Under the pieces are notes generated by a model that had not been told where the DNA came from, made no database searches, and saw only the letters and a program-made list of their open reading frames with translations. The translations under genes and the position numbers were made by a program. A stretch of 64,000 nucleotides of DNA from Quillaja saponaria (Eukaryota > Streptophyta > Magnoliopsida > Fabales > Quillajaceae). The DNA is taken from positions 6,944,001-7,008,000 of the forward strand of contig CM055607.1 of assembly GCA_029379385.1 (NCBI GenBank), in the 5' to 3' direction. Below, one piece after another: positions 23,820-36,757 of this stretch (positions are counted from its first letter, which is position 1; every line of letters begins with the position of its first letter).

Positions 23820-24344
23820 TTTGATTCGTGCTTAAAAATTGAATCCCCATTAATTTTATTTTTTAATTAATCTTCCAACAATCTTAAGACAGTATTTAAA
23901 TTCAATGAGAATTTAAAGTTCTGCTTGTACTCGATGATGACATGATGAAATTGACAAGTTGATGATTCTTAGAGGATCGAAGTGATGAAAATGGGGGAAC
24001 AATAGGGAAATGTTACAGTTATGATTCAAACATTTTCATGAAAAATCAGGTTTTTTATTATACTTTTAATATTTTATTATTTAATTGGTTTTATATATGT
24101 ATGATAAATACATAGACATTAGAAATCAATGGCCCCATCATTACTATTTTATTTGGCAATGAAGTGTGATTCTATATGTGGCTTGTATGGTATTACAAAA
24201 GACCTTGACTTTGATTTTAATCTGTTGTCTTATTAATTAATTGAATGTTTCATATATATATATATAGTTATGTTTTTGAGAATAAGATCTCCCACACCAT
24301 ACAAGTGGAGAAGGCTCGTAAATGAAACTAGATTGAGATATGGA

Positions 24345-25497
24345 ATTTTGACGCATTGTTTTTTTCAACACATTGGTTAATCTACCCAACATGACAATCC
24401 AAATCGACTTTTTCCAAAAGCTAATCCAAGAAAACGCCTACACCAAACAAGACCTTGACTCCTCCATTGCTCTAGTATCAGTTTCTGGCAACGATTATAC
24501 TAATTCTTTAGTCAAAAATGGAAGCCTAGAGGTGAGTTTTAATTGAGTTAATTAATTGTAATGACTTGTGGACTGTGGATTATGTATGTTTCCTGCGTTG
24601 TTTGCTTGATTCTATGTCTCTTTTTTATGTGATAGAAGTTGCCAGCCTTCACTGCATCTCTAGTTAATCAACTTTCCGTGAATCTCAAACGCATTCAAAG
24701 CTTGGGAGTGAAAAAGATAGCAGTTACAGGTTTGGAGCCACTGGGATGTTTACCACAAATATCTGTGGCTTCTGCATACCAAAGTTGCATTGAACCTTTA
24801 AACTTGATCTCCAACACTCACAACCAGATGTTGCTGCAAGCTGTGCAAAACCTGATCCATGAAATTAGTGAAGGAACCGTGTTCATGATGCTAGATCTCA
24901 ACATTGCTTTCACAACTGCAATAAACAACCGGAGGAATCATACAGGTAAGATGCGACGCCTCAAGTTTATGTTTTATTGTGTTGAAGCTATCATATATTA
25001 TGTTAATTCAAACATTGCATGTATATTGAGTTGATATTATGAACTATATAAGCGGCTTTAGTAAGTTTTAATTATGAAGGGTTAATGTCAAGTATTTAAA
25101 TTTATTCTGTAGTCGTGGAAAATGATATAATCAGAGCCAATCTAGTATATATTACAAATATAGATTAAAGTGTCTAATGAAACTTATACTCGAAAGAGTA
25201 TTTTAATATTTTTAAACATGTATCATTAAATAAGCGTGTATTATATATTTTTTAATTATATATGCAAGACAATTAGAATTGATGAATCCATTGCAACCAT
25301 GTTGTGTTGGTTTGAACATGGAGAACTCATCCCGAAATTTAAACGAGAAAGGTGAAAATAATTATAGTGTTTGCAAGAACCCAGAGCTATCATTCTTTTG
25401 GGACCTAGTTCATCCTTCTCAAAATGGATGGCATTTAGTATATTTGGTCTTAGAATCTTCTCTCTTAGATAGAAATGTTATTTTAATTAGATTATAA
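24345..25497 (+). pseudogene. GDSL esterase/lipase relic 1
   Basis: Three late exons are recognisable: about 24345-24531, 24636-24945 and about 25280-25497. Visible blocks are SVSGNDYTN (GDSL block III Gly-Asn-Asp), KKIAVTGLEPLGCLPQ, NPLQPCCVG and the block V DLVHPSQNGW, which carries the catalytic Asp and His. The family hydrolyses esters and is usually secreted. This resembles the plant At5g03610-like subgroup by its CCVG block. The first exon with signal peptide and GDS serine motif is absent. The start of exon 2 is damaged, and the frame is lost at the last exon's acceptor. It lies tail-to-tail with gene B, about 300 bp away. A sister relic lies at 52528-53700. Confidence 0.75.
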
Positions 25498-25804
25498 TAT
25501 GATCCATTTCATTTACGATTGCATCATAATAAAGTATTTTCATGTATATATTGTTTGTTGTTGAATTTGAATCCAATATATATCCCACTATAATCCATTA
25601 TTATGGCCTGATCCAAAATACACAAACTCACACAAACAAATAACACTATATATTTACAAATTTAGTTCAAACGTACACCTACAGAAAGACATATTTTAGT
25701 TATAAAACTCCAACTTTAACAAAAGAAAATTTCAAAACACATACGTATATAGGTTCACTAGATAATTAACAGAGCACACCAGAAGTACATACATACTGAG
25801 CAAC

Positions 25805-28800
25805 TCAATACCAACGCTTTACTCCCTTGTCGAAAATGCCCGACCCATATGTTGTGTTGAATATTCGAACAAGAAGTGGAAATTGCAGTAGTATGAACAG
25901 AGTGACTGGAATGCAAGCAAGAAGAATCACAGGAATGAAAATCCATGATTGTCCATGACCATGTAATGTCAAGTACATAGCAGCACAAAATGTGATCATC
26001 ATGGTTGCAATGGAGAGAAATAAGGTGGAAAGGCCTATTATCAACTTCGTAGGCAAGGATTTGAGAAAATCTTCCTCTGCGTAACGTGATGTAAAGATGC
26101 CCAAAAACATCAATACAGAAGTTGAAGAAGAGAAAAGTGATATGGCATCTGATATCATGAAGAGCATGAATAACTTGCGGTTTAAGAACACCGGGTAGCC
26201 ACTGTCTTCATTTCCACCTGGGACTGTGAAAGCTGCAGCAAACATAATGGTAACTATGAGAGCACCTACAACTGTACAAGAGCTTGCTGTCTCTTTCATC
26301 CATCTCTCACCCTCTTTTACCAAATCTTTGTGATTTTCTGTGAACAAATCTCTTGGTGTCATATGATCCATGTTTAAAGCCTCTTGCATATAAGTTGGAA
26401 CTATACTTTCCACTTCCTGCATATATTTAGAGACAAAATTTGAATGATAATGACAATAAATTATAGATAAAACATATTTAGAGCTAGTTTGTTGGACTAA
26501 TATAAACTTATGCAATGTATTAGACATCGTATAACGAGGCTTTATTATTCTCTCATTAATAGATATCATATAAGAATCAACATAATAGTATTATTGTAAT
26601 ATAATTTTTATAAGATGTATCGAACAATAATCTTAAAAAAGATTTAACCCATTAGTGTGAGATAATCACCTTAAACCACTGTAGTTCTCTTTGCATTTGT
26701 AAAGCTGCACCCGAGATACGATTGAGTTCTGTAAAAGGTGCTAATTCCCCAGCCACATGTAGCATGTTATTGTTAGTTGAATCCACAGAACTTACAGCCT
26801 CATCTTTCCAAGCTAGCCCATATATGAGGTTGAAAACTTTAGCTTGACGAAATCGAATAGCAGAAAAGAACAAGTTTCTAAACATATTGTCACGTTCCCA
26901 TAAAAGATCTGGATTAGCTTTTGATGTTTCAATGATAAACTCTGAAATTCCTCGTTCAGCTGCTCGAAAGATTGCATCGTATACTAAACCTTCTGACATA
27001 TGTTTAGCATCTAAAGTTCCAATTTGTTCACACACAATACGTAGAAGTTCAAGGGATTGCTCATGGTCTAATTTCATTTTGTATATTTTCTTGATTCCTA
27101 AGTTAACACAATTAATAAAACAAATGCTATCAATTTTCTAATGATCGGCTGTACAATGTATGATAAAATGAACAAATTAAGGATAAAAATCAGAAAACAA
27201 AGAAAACAGAAAATAACGTATTATTTGAGTTAAGGCTTGAGTTATTTAGGCCAAATGATGGAAATAACATAAATTAGGCCAAATGTTCTTCTCTAAAAGA
27301 TTATTTTGCTCATTGACGGCTAGTATCTAAGAGTGCATTCCCCAATTCTCACATTGTATAATTTGAATAAAAAAGATAAGAAAAAAAGAAAGATCATGTA
27401 CTGATCATTTATTAAGACTGTAAAATCCTCCTCATATAATACATGAAATGGGGATTAAAAAACTAAATTAACTTTAAAAAGAGTACTAATTTTTGAGTAA
27501 GTAGTTGATACCTAAGAAATTATAGATATTTGAAATTAATCTTTTCAGTTGGCTTGGATAAACTGCAACCCAAAGAGACACAATAATTAATTAAAAACTC
27601 AATAAAAGAAAAGAAAAGAAAAGAATTAATCACGCAGCAAGCGTACCTATTATTTTCTCACTTTTTGATCTTCTCTGATCATCTTCATCGATGTTTAGTT
27701 GAATGTGATTAGCAGAAGAAAATGATTTTATCTGGATCCCTTTTCACAAACAATAAGTTCATGTTAATTCATTTATTTCTTTATTGCCTGAAGAAATAAG
27801 AAATAGGTTTGCAAAAATTACAGCATTTTCCTTTCCTAATTGCTACTAGAAGTATATATATTTATACAACAAAACCTAGTAATCTGCAATTCTAGATTTC
27901 TCATGCTCGAACGTATGATTAGGATGGACTTAAACCAAGGTATATCCTTTTGCTGAGAAAAAAATAGTAATAGATAATTATAACAAAAATGTGCTGAGAA
28001 TTATAAAGATTTATTTTATTGCCGCGGTTACAAAATTATCTCATAATTAATAAAATTAGCAAACAATTTAATGCATGGTAGTGCCAGAAAATGTGAAAAT
28101 TGTAGTACTTACAATCATAGATACATTGTTGCCAAAATGAGAGCTTACAGCCACTGGTGAAAGCAGAAGGTATAGTAGCCAAATTCAAAACTAAAGTGGA
28201 CCCATCTTTGTTTAGTGCCAAAGCCAAACCTGGGCAATACTTAAGCAAATCCCGAGCCATATCTAGAAAATATTCCAAGTTAGATTTTGCTTTAAAAATG
28301 AATTTTTTTTTTCATTACAAATGATAAAGAGAGTTAGAGTACTGGTAAAATATGTTTTTAAGAAATGTAAATATATGTTATGTTCTCAAGTTTTTGGAAT
28401 CTGAAAATATTTCGAAGAGTTAATTAAAGAAATGAAAATATTGACAAGTGTCTTGTCAAATTCATAATTGCGTGAGCTTAAAGAAAGATGTTGGAAGAGA
28501 TAAACCCTCCTACAAATCATTGGTCAATTCATATGTTTATAGAGCTAATGATTTTGTCTTCCATAAAACATAGAAATTTTAATTTCTCATTTTAAATAAC
28601 TAGTAATTTGACTTACTTAATTATACTATTCCATGTATATCTATGAAAAAAAATTTATAATTGTTTCTAAGTTCTTACCCATAACTCTGAAATAGTAGCA
28701 TTGGCTAAGAAGTGTAGCACCATGGATTCCTTTTTCAGGCATCAATTCTTCCAATGGAGTGACTGAGTAAAGATAACGAGCCATTTCAATGTGACCATAT

Positions 28801-29568
28801 CTAATAGCCAATGTAACTGGAATCAAGTTGAACTTTGTTGCGATTGTGACTAGTTTTTTGTTTTTCTCTACCATCAATTTTGCCATTTCAACAGTTCCAG
28901 CAGCAAGTGAAGATGCAAGAGCTGTGTATCCATTCTTTTCTGTTATTTCGATTGTTTCTTCAGACATCAATTCCAATAACTCTTTCACAATCTTAAAATG
29001 CCCGAAATCAACAGCAGCATGAAGAGCCGTCTTGCCAAAGAATGCAATTCTTCCACTCAGTGCATCAGGGTGGGTGTTAATGAATTCCTCTGCAACCTCC
29101 CAATTTCCAATCTGCAATGCCTTGTAAAATCTTGCATACTGAACATAATCCTTGGTGTCTGTTGATCATTGCAAAGTTTCTAATTTGTTAATTTTTTTAC
29201 AAATTAAAATGATGATTTCCCACATTCCATCTTTAAGTTAATAATTAGTTGATCAAGTTGATTGAAATATGTTATGATCCAGTATGTAGTGCAACAATCA
29301 TTTAAAAATGATGTAAGTTTTGTTTTTTTTTTTTTTTTTCCTTCCTTGGAAAATCTTGTCTTCCTATGCAAAAATGTAATTAGGTTTTACAACATACATA
29401 GGAAAAGAAATTAGACAAAAAGGACAAATATGTGTATATATATTTATTTGCAATAATTTAACATATGATTTTTGTTATAAAAATGATATTTCACCAAGAG
29501 GTTTAAGTATAATTAGGATTTAGTTCTCCCATATCCTCTGTTACAGATCTTATAAGAAAAAGACATAC

Positions 29569-29606
<38 letters not shown>

Positions 29607-30504
29607 AAAATGAAATTAATTTGTGAATTAAATTACTTGTGACGAAAATTGGTGTTTTGCTCTTATTCAGACTCCTGTATTATATGCGATGATCTAAATC
29701 TCTTAATGTCAAAATAAATTTATTTTATAAAAAAGTGAGGTATCACCTCTCAAATGGATCATATATGTTCAACATATCAAACAAATGATCGGATTAATCG
29801 ATGCTCAATCAAATTAAAGAATAAGATTCCACTATCTTTCGAAAAATTATTAAAGTGGTGAGCCACTTGGTTTGCAGTCTACAAACATGTAAAGCAAATG
29901 AAAGTTGCTCACCACCAACAACATCAACAACAACAAAAGAAAAAATTGAAAGTTTTTTTTTAAGATATTAAAATTTTGTTATTCTAAATGTTAGAAGAAC
30001 ATTTAGATTGTATCTTAATTATAAGTTTTTGCCATATAAAAAAGTTATTTAATTTATTTTCAATAATCACCAAAATAATGAAAATTAAAATTCTACAAGA
30101 GAGAGAGAGAGAGAGAAACTTCTTGGAATACCTTCTGACTTATCTTTTGCTAATTGTTCAAAACGTGTGACCACAGACCTGTACTTAATATGCAAAGCAT
30201 CCCAAGCTTTTTGGGCAGTAGTATCCTTTTCCATTGTGAGAGAAAGTGCTTCTGATCCACATGACATCTGAATTGCATGTAAAGCCGCTGCATTTTTTCT
30301 TTTCCATGATTTAGACTCGACAGTATCAATATCAATATCACCATCACGGCCAGATGATTGGTTCTCTTTTATGACGTCCCATAGATCTTGTCCCAACAAA
30401 TAATTTTTCATCCAAATACGCCATTTTGCATAATTTTTTCGTTCAAGAAACTCATGAACCATTGGAGACGCAGAAGGCAGCCTTAACCCAACTTCTGAAC
30501 TCAT
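25805..30504 (-). CDS. Gene B: gag-like/ankyrin/PGG membrane protein
   Basis: Seven coding exons: 30504-30132, 29158-28679, 28262-28113, 27739-27647, 27562-27512, 27097-26670 and 26416-25805. They form 729 codons (728 aa) without internal stops and with the same phases as gene A. Residues 1-124 are the gag-like domain (NYAKWRIWMKNYLLGQDLWD); residues 125-284 are the ankyrin part (KTALHAAVDFGHFKIVKELL). Residues 526-728 are the PGG domain with AAAFTVPGGN and four membrane segments, ending KGVKRWY. The ATG follows a 5'-UTR intron (30604-30513). The exon 1 donor is GAAG|GTATTCC, as in gene C. The TATA box seen in A and C is mutated here, and a Helitron-like element sits within 500 bp upstream, so expression may differ. 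ACD6/ITN1-like membrane signalling is inferred from the architecture. Confidence 0.8.
29571..29603. repeat. TA microsatellite in intron 1 of gene B
   Basis: An uninterrupted AT/TA run of about 33 bases inside intron 1. Gene C has a shorter run at about 58961-58981 in the corresponding intron, so the tract predates the duplication and varies in length. Confidence 0.8.
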
Positions 30505-30726
30505 TTTATTTACTGCCAAAAAAAAATGAAAATGAAAATAAGTGACTCGCAGAGTCACAGATTGTGAAGCGAAGCAAAGCAAAGTTTGAAAAGTATTCAC
30601 GTACTTGTTGATTGTTGAAGATCAAGTCCACAAGTCCAGAAACTAAAGAGATGTATAGCTTTGCAGAGTGCAGAAGCAAACGGAGAAATGAAGTGGGGTT
30701 AGCAGATACTTGACTGCACTGGCTAG

Positions 30727-30734
30727 TTTTTTAG
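30727..30734 (-). promoter_or_regulatory. Degenerate TATA box of gene B
   Basis: The minus strand reads CTAAAAAA at the position where genes A and C read CTATAAAA. The flanks are otherwise conserved (CTAGCC on one side, TTAATTAACTAATTAAT-type sequence on the other). The canonical TATAAA core is lost. Confidence 0.55.
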
Positions 30735-30967
30735 CGAGTCAAGAGTCGCTATTAATTAGTTAATTTAATTGTACTGATTCGTCCACAACGCTTTTCGTCC
30801 TATAAGGTTATGGAACACTTTCATTTCAGTTTGAGTGACTGGCTTTTATATTATGCCACGTACCATCTATCATCTACTACTTATTATAGGGGCCTCATGT
30901 GAAAATTTTAAAATTTCATTATATTGTCAGACTAATTACTAATAACAATTTCATATGTTTTATTGTA

Positions 30968-32722
30968 CTAGTTTTTGCAACACACATGTTAACCGTAAAT
31001 TGTGTTTATGTTAAATACATATGTGTGCCACAGGATGGGATTGATTTGAAAACTAACACAGCTGATGTTAAATTAATTCTAACTCTCACATATTGAAAAA
31101 AAGTAAAATGTCTCGGGAAGAAAATATCTTTTTTGACTACTATACATTGTCTTTAATAATTGATTTACATAAAAAAGAAATTAATAAAAAATAATACTCT
31201 ATATTGCTGACATTGAACAAATAGATAGATTCGTGAAAAAAAAAAAAACTAATTCAAGATAAAAATAAACATTTTTAAAATTTTAAATATATAAGAAAAA
31301 TTAACACAACAAATTACTCTTAATATTTATTTTAAATCATACTATTTCTTATAATATTATAATTATTTGTAACTTATTAAATAAAAATTTAATAAATTCA
31401 ATTTTAATTACTATTGATATATAGTTATTGAAAAATTATAAATTTATTAAATTGAAAAGAATTAGGATAAAAAAAAATCAATAGTTATAAAATAATTACA
31501 ATTAATCCTATTAATCTTAAAATGGAGAATAATTAGGGAAGATAAATTGGAGAAGAACTAAAGAAATATTGCAATTTCAAATAAAAAAATTATGAATTAA
31601 TAATTTTAAAATTTGAGAAATTCAATCTTAATTACTATTGACATATAATTATTGAAAATAAAGTATAGATTTATTGAGATTGAAAAGAATTAGTAGAAGA
31701 GAAATGAATAATTCTAAAACAATTACAATTCTATTGACATTAAAATAGAGAAAAATTAGAAAAAAAGAGTAAATAAATAATGATTTATTTTTAGTAAAAC
31801 AATATGGACAAAAAAAATATCAATAGTCATAAAACAATAATAATCCTATTAATATTTAAAAGATAATAATTAGAAAAAAAAATTAAATAGTTTATTTGAA
31901 GCAAAATAACAACTAAAAGTATTTATGTCACTGTAAAAACTCATGATATTTAAAAAATATATATAATTTCTTCTACTCAACCACTTTTATATCATAAACA
32001 AATAGATAATTTTTTAAAAAATTAATTCATAAATTTATATATATATATAATTTTAATTCTTAAGATCGGAGATGAATTACAAGTTAAAACAATAATATTT
32101 ATAATCATGAAAACTATACTCTTGATATTTTATTTTTTTTAACTCATAGTATTTAAAAAAGAATTCATAAATTTGAGAAGAACCAAAAATTATTATAATC
32201 ATTGAAAACTTATTAAACCAAAAAAAAAATAAAAAAAAATTCAATCTTAACTACTATTGACATATAATTGTTGAAAAATTATTTTTTAAAAATTAAGAAT
32301 TATTAAATGTTAAAACCTTAATATTATAGTCATGCAAACACACTTAATATTTCTTTTAATTCATAGTAATTTTTAAAAATTTTAATTCACAAATTTGAGA
32401 AGAACTTAAAAATTATGATTATTAGGAGCTTATTAAACAACAAAACTTGAGAAAGTTAATCTTAATTACTATTAATATATAATTATCAAAAAAACAATAA
32501 TTTTATTAAGATTAAAAAGAATTAATAGTCCTAAAATGATTACAATCTTATTTATTTTAAAATGGAGAAAATTAGGAAAAAAAAAAAAAAAACAACAAAT
32601 AGTTTATTTATAACAAAATAACAACAAAAGGTAACTATGTAATTATAATAGCTTATAAAGGTATTTAAGAAATTCAAAAGATCTTCTCTTAAGCCATTTT
32701 TGTATATAGTATAGATTATAGA
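30968..32722 (-). mobile_element. Helitron-like composite element upstream of gene B
   Basis: On the minus strand it ends CTAG|T at 30968 and begins near A|TCTAT at about 32722, preceding ATACTATATACAAAAATGG. There are no terminal inverted repeats and no coding. The related gene C flank (about 60225-60260) lacks it, which gives an empty site with insertion between A and T as expected for Helitrons. It appears to be two related elements fused head to tail with a deletion near 31790. The 3' hairpin is weak in this copy. Confidence 0.55.
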
Positions 32723-33074
32723 TAGATATAAATTTGATTATAATCTTATCAAACTTAGTTTTAATTAATAATTTAAATGTTCCGTATTTGAGTAGAATTT
32801 TTTTTTTTTAAGGTATTTTTCAAAATATAATAAAGAATTTTATACTTATTTTTTTCACTTATAATCAAATTTAGTAATAATTATATTTGATCAAGTAAAA
32901 GATTATAACATTTCTATTATATTTACAAATGACTTTCCAATATCATTAATACACATATCACCTAAAACTTAATCAAGTTATCTTCACGATTAATGAATAA
33001 TAATTTGATATTATTTTTTCATATCTTTTTTATTTTTTATACTCTTTTTTCTTATTGAAATTGTCAAAACTATA

Positions 33075-33244
33075 CATTGGATTTAGGCCGGGAGGCTATC
33101 TCCTTTGAGTGGCATTTAGCTCCTCCTATTCTGTTTTCTTTTTTGGCTGAGGATGATAGAGGTGTGTTCTGGCCTCGTTTAGTTCCTAGCTAGTTTCTTT
33201 GTTCTTATTCCCTATTTACCACAAGAATAAATAAATAAATAAAG
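33075..33244 (+). mobile_element. 5'-truncated LINE-like 3' tail in unit alpha
   Basis: About 170 bp (GGCTATCTCCTTTGAGTGGC ... TTCTTATTCCCTATTTACC) ends in a simple AAAT-type tail. The paralogous site near 60565-60600 lacks it and joins the two flanks directly. A 5'-truncated insert with an A-rich tail is typical of non-LTR retrotransposition. The LINE family is not identified. Confidence 0.45.
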
Positions 33245-33699
33245 TAGCAAGGGTCCAGAAAAGAAATATTCCTTTTAATTTTACATCACCCAAAATATTC
33301 CCAAGGCATAATAAAGGATCCACATCCATAACAAAGAAAAATATTGCGTTTCGAATTCGATGCTTTACAATATGAGAGAATAGACAGCAAGCTTTGCTTC
33401 GGCCAAGTAGATCCAGTTGCCAAATATCTCAAAAGTTTGATATTAGCAGATATTACTCAATATCTGCATATAAATTTCAATTGCCTCAGATCCATTTAGT
33501 GAAAATCTACACATAAGCTGAAAGTAGATCCATTTCCCATACTTTAATTTTCTGTTTTTAATATCATGATCAAAGAAATTCAGAGTCTTTCATTTGACTC
33601 CATAAAACCAGAGAGCAATAAAACTACAGCTTAAAAAAATACCCAGAAAAATTATTTTAATATTTTATTTATTAATAAATATATAATTGCTTCTAAGTT

Positions 33700-33820
33700 C
33701 TTACCCATAAATCTGAAATAGTAGCATTGCCTAAGAAATATAGCACCATGGGTTCCTTTTTCAGACTTGAGTTCCTCCAATGGAGTGACTAAGTGAGCTA
33801 TTTTAATATGACCATGGGTA
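33700..33820 (-). pseudogene. Ankyrin-gene exon 2 scrap in unit alpha
   Basis: The minus-strand sequence matches the last ~110 bases of exon 2 of genes A-C, including the donor region (ATGG|GTAAGAAC) and the part encoding the SVTPLEEL-like and TLL..CYYF-like ends. It jumps abruptly into intron 1-like sequence after about 33820. The rest of the exon is deleted. Confidence 0.65.
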
Positions 33821-35292
33821 AAGCTATTTTGATTAGGTTGACTGAAATATGTTATGATACAATATATAGTGCAACAACCATTAAAAAGTGATCAAGTATA
33901 TATTTTGTTTTTCACTTCGAAAATCTTGTCTTACGCAAAAATGTAATTAGGTTTTATTGCAAACATAGCAAAAGAAATTAGAAAAAAGGGACAAAGATAA
34001 CATATGATTTTTGTTATAAAAATGGAATTTTACTAAGGTTTAAGTTTAATTAGGATTCAGATCTTCTCATATTTTTCTAGTAACAGGATCAGATTTTGTA
34101 AGAAAAAAGACATTAAAAAAAAGTAGAAAATAGAAAATTCTTCCAAAATTGAATTCATTTTTGAATTAAATTACTTGTGACAGAAATTGGTGTTTTTCTC
34201 TTAAAATAGATTTATTCATATATTATGTGAAATGATCTAAATTTATTAATAATTTCAAAACAAATTTATTCTTTGAAAAGTAAGATATCACCTCTCAATT
34301 GAATCATATCAATTGTCAAACTAATGACCGAATTAATCGATTCCCACTAACAGAATCAAATTAAATAGAATAAAGATTGCACTATCTTTAGAAAAATTAT
34401 TAAAATGGTGAGCACTTTGTTTGCAGTTTACATTAGACACAGTAGAGTTTCGAGGTGTCTCTCTCTGTTTTCTTATTGTCTGTTCTGTTTTCATTGGCTC
34501 AAAATGTTTTCCTATAATTACATTCAGAAGACTAGATGCAAGAAAAGTGAAGTACCTGCCCTGGTGATGTAATGAAGACTATGCTGGCGTCTTCCCCAAT
34601 GACTTCTCCGCATTTTCCCTTTCTTTCTCATGTGGAATAACAAAAACTGGCCTCACCCCCCTGTTTGCTTTAAAATATAATCTAAAGCAAATGAAAGTTG
34701 CTCACCCAAAAAAAAGGCTAGTGAAAGTTTTTTAAAGCTTTGAACTTTGAACATATTAAATTCTGTTATTCCACATTTCCACCTGTTGGAATAGAATATT
34801 TGGAACGAAGGGACGTTCGGAATCATATTCGGAAGTCATTGTAGAGTTGAAGCTTGAAGGTATTAATTCTTTTATGTTATCATCTGTTTCATTATCATTT
34901 AAATCAAGAACTCAAGAAGTGATCATTTTTTAATGTGAATGTGATAGCTCTCGATATATTGTTAACATAGTAAACAGATTTAGAAATTTTTGTTAGTATA
35001 TAGTAGATTACACTTTTTATTTTTATACATGATTTTTTTTTTTTTTATATTACACTTTTAACTTTTATTTTTATTTTTTTATACATGATTTAATAGAAGA
35101 GAAATAAATAATTCTAAAACAATTACAATTCTATTGATATTAAAATTTGAAAAAAAGAAGAAGTAAATAACTAAATAAATAATGATTTATTTGTAGTAAA
35201 ATAATAACTAAATGTAACTATGTAATAATAAAAATTCATAAGGGTATTTAAGAAAAATAAAAAATTCTACCATTAAACCACTTTTATATAAA

Positions 35293-36219
35293 CTAGCTTT
35301 TTGTGGCACACGCATTTCGCGTGTATCTTATTTATGATAAATCCTATTAATATTAAAAAGAATTAGGACAGAAAAAATATCAATAGTCATAAAACTATCA
35401 TAATCTTATTAATATTAAAAAAAAAGAATAATTAAAAAATAATAAATAGTTATTTGAAGCAAAATAACAACTAAAAAGTATTTATATCACAGTAAAAAGT
35501 CATAAGGATATTTAAAAATATATATATAATTTCTTCTACTTAACCACTTTTATATTATAAACAAATAGATAAATTGTAAAAAAATTAATTCATAAATATA
35601 TATATATATAATTTTAATTCTTAAGATGGGAGATGAATTAAAAGTTAAAACAATAATATTTATAATTATGAAAACTATCCTCTTAATATTTTTTTTAATT
35701 CATAATATTTAAATTAAATCAAAAAAATTCAATCTTAACTACTATTGACATATAATTATTGAAAATATATTTTTAAAAAATTAAGAATTATTAAAAGTTA
35801 AAACAATAATATTATAGTCATGCAAACACACTTAATATTTCTTTTAATTCATAGTAATTTTTTAATAATTCACAAGTTTGAGAAGAACTTAAAAATTATG
35901 ATTATTAGGAGCTTATTAAACAACAAAAATTGAAAAAGTTAATCTTAATTACTATTGATATATAATTATCAATTAAACTATAATTTTATTAAGATTAAAA
36001 AGAATTAATAAAAAAGAAGATAATAGTCCTAAAATGATTACAATCTTATTTATATTAAAATGGAGAAAAATTAGAATAAAAAAAATAAAAAATAATAGTT
36101 TATTTATAACAAAATAACAACTAAAAACAACTGTGTAATTATAATATCTTATAAGAGTATTGAAGAAATTCAAAAGATTCTTCTTTTAAGCTATTTTTAT
36201 ATATAATATAAATTATAGA
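35293..36219 (-). mobile_element. Helitron-like element in unit beta
   Basis: On the minus strand it begins TC at 36219 (after A) and ends CTAG at 35293 (before T). Near the 3' end is a short hairpin, ACACGC-GAAAT-GCGTGT (about 35308-35325), about 11 bases before CTAG. TC start, subterminal hairpin, CTRR end and A/T target together match Helitrons. It is 927 bp and non-coding. Confidence 0.6.
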
Positions 36220-36561
36220 TTGATATAAATTTGATTATAATCTTATCAAACTTAATTTTAATTAATAATTTAAATGTTCTGCATCTGGGTTGAATTTTTT
36301 TGTTTTGTTTATATGATTAGGTATTTTTCAAAATATAATAAAGAATTTTATACTTATTTTTTTCACTTATAATCAAATTTAGTAATAATTATATTTGATC
36401 AAGTAAAAGATTATAATATTTCAATTTCATTTACAAATGACTTTCCAATATCATTAATACACATATCACCTAAAACTTAATCAAGTTATCTTCACGATTA
36501 ATGAATAATAATTTGATATTATTTTTTCATATCTTTTTTATATTTTATACTCTCTCTTTTT

Positions 36562-36757
36562 ATACTTTGGATTTAGGCGGGGAGGCTATCTCCTTTGAGT
36601 GGCATTTAGCTCCTCCTATTCTCCTTTTTTTTTTTTTTTTTTTCTTTGGCTGAGGATGATAGAGGTGTGTTCTGGCCTCGTTTAGTCCTAGCTAGTTTCT
36701 TTGTTCTTATTCCCTATTTATCACCCAAAAAAAAAAAAAATAATAATAATAATAAAA
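36562..36757 (+). mobile_element. 5'-truncated LINE-like 3' tail in unit beta
   Basis: This is the same insert as at 33075-33244, here with a T run in its middle and a tail of A14 followed by TAA repeats. It shares position and flanks with the copies in units alpha and gamma, so it was duplicated with the unit and was not inserted separately. Confidence 0.45.

Larger units (their letters stand above)
31690..35094. repeat. Tandem unit alpha (first of three ~3.5-kb repeats)
   Basis: It starts inside the Helitron-like element at TAGTAGAAGAGAAATGAA and runs through Helitron sequence, 5'-flank-like sequence, a LINE tail, an ankyrin exon 2 scrap and intron 1-like sequence. It ends at TTTTTATACATGATTT. 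The same order recurs from 35095 and from 44478. Landmark GAATTCGATGC is at 33353, 36866 and 48056. Confidence 0.75.
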
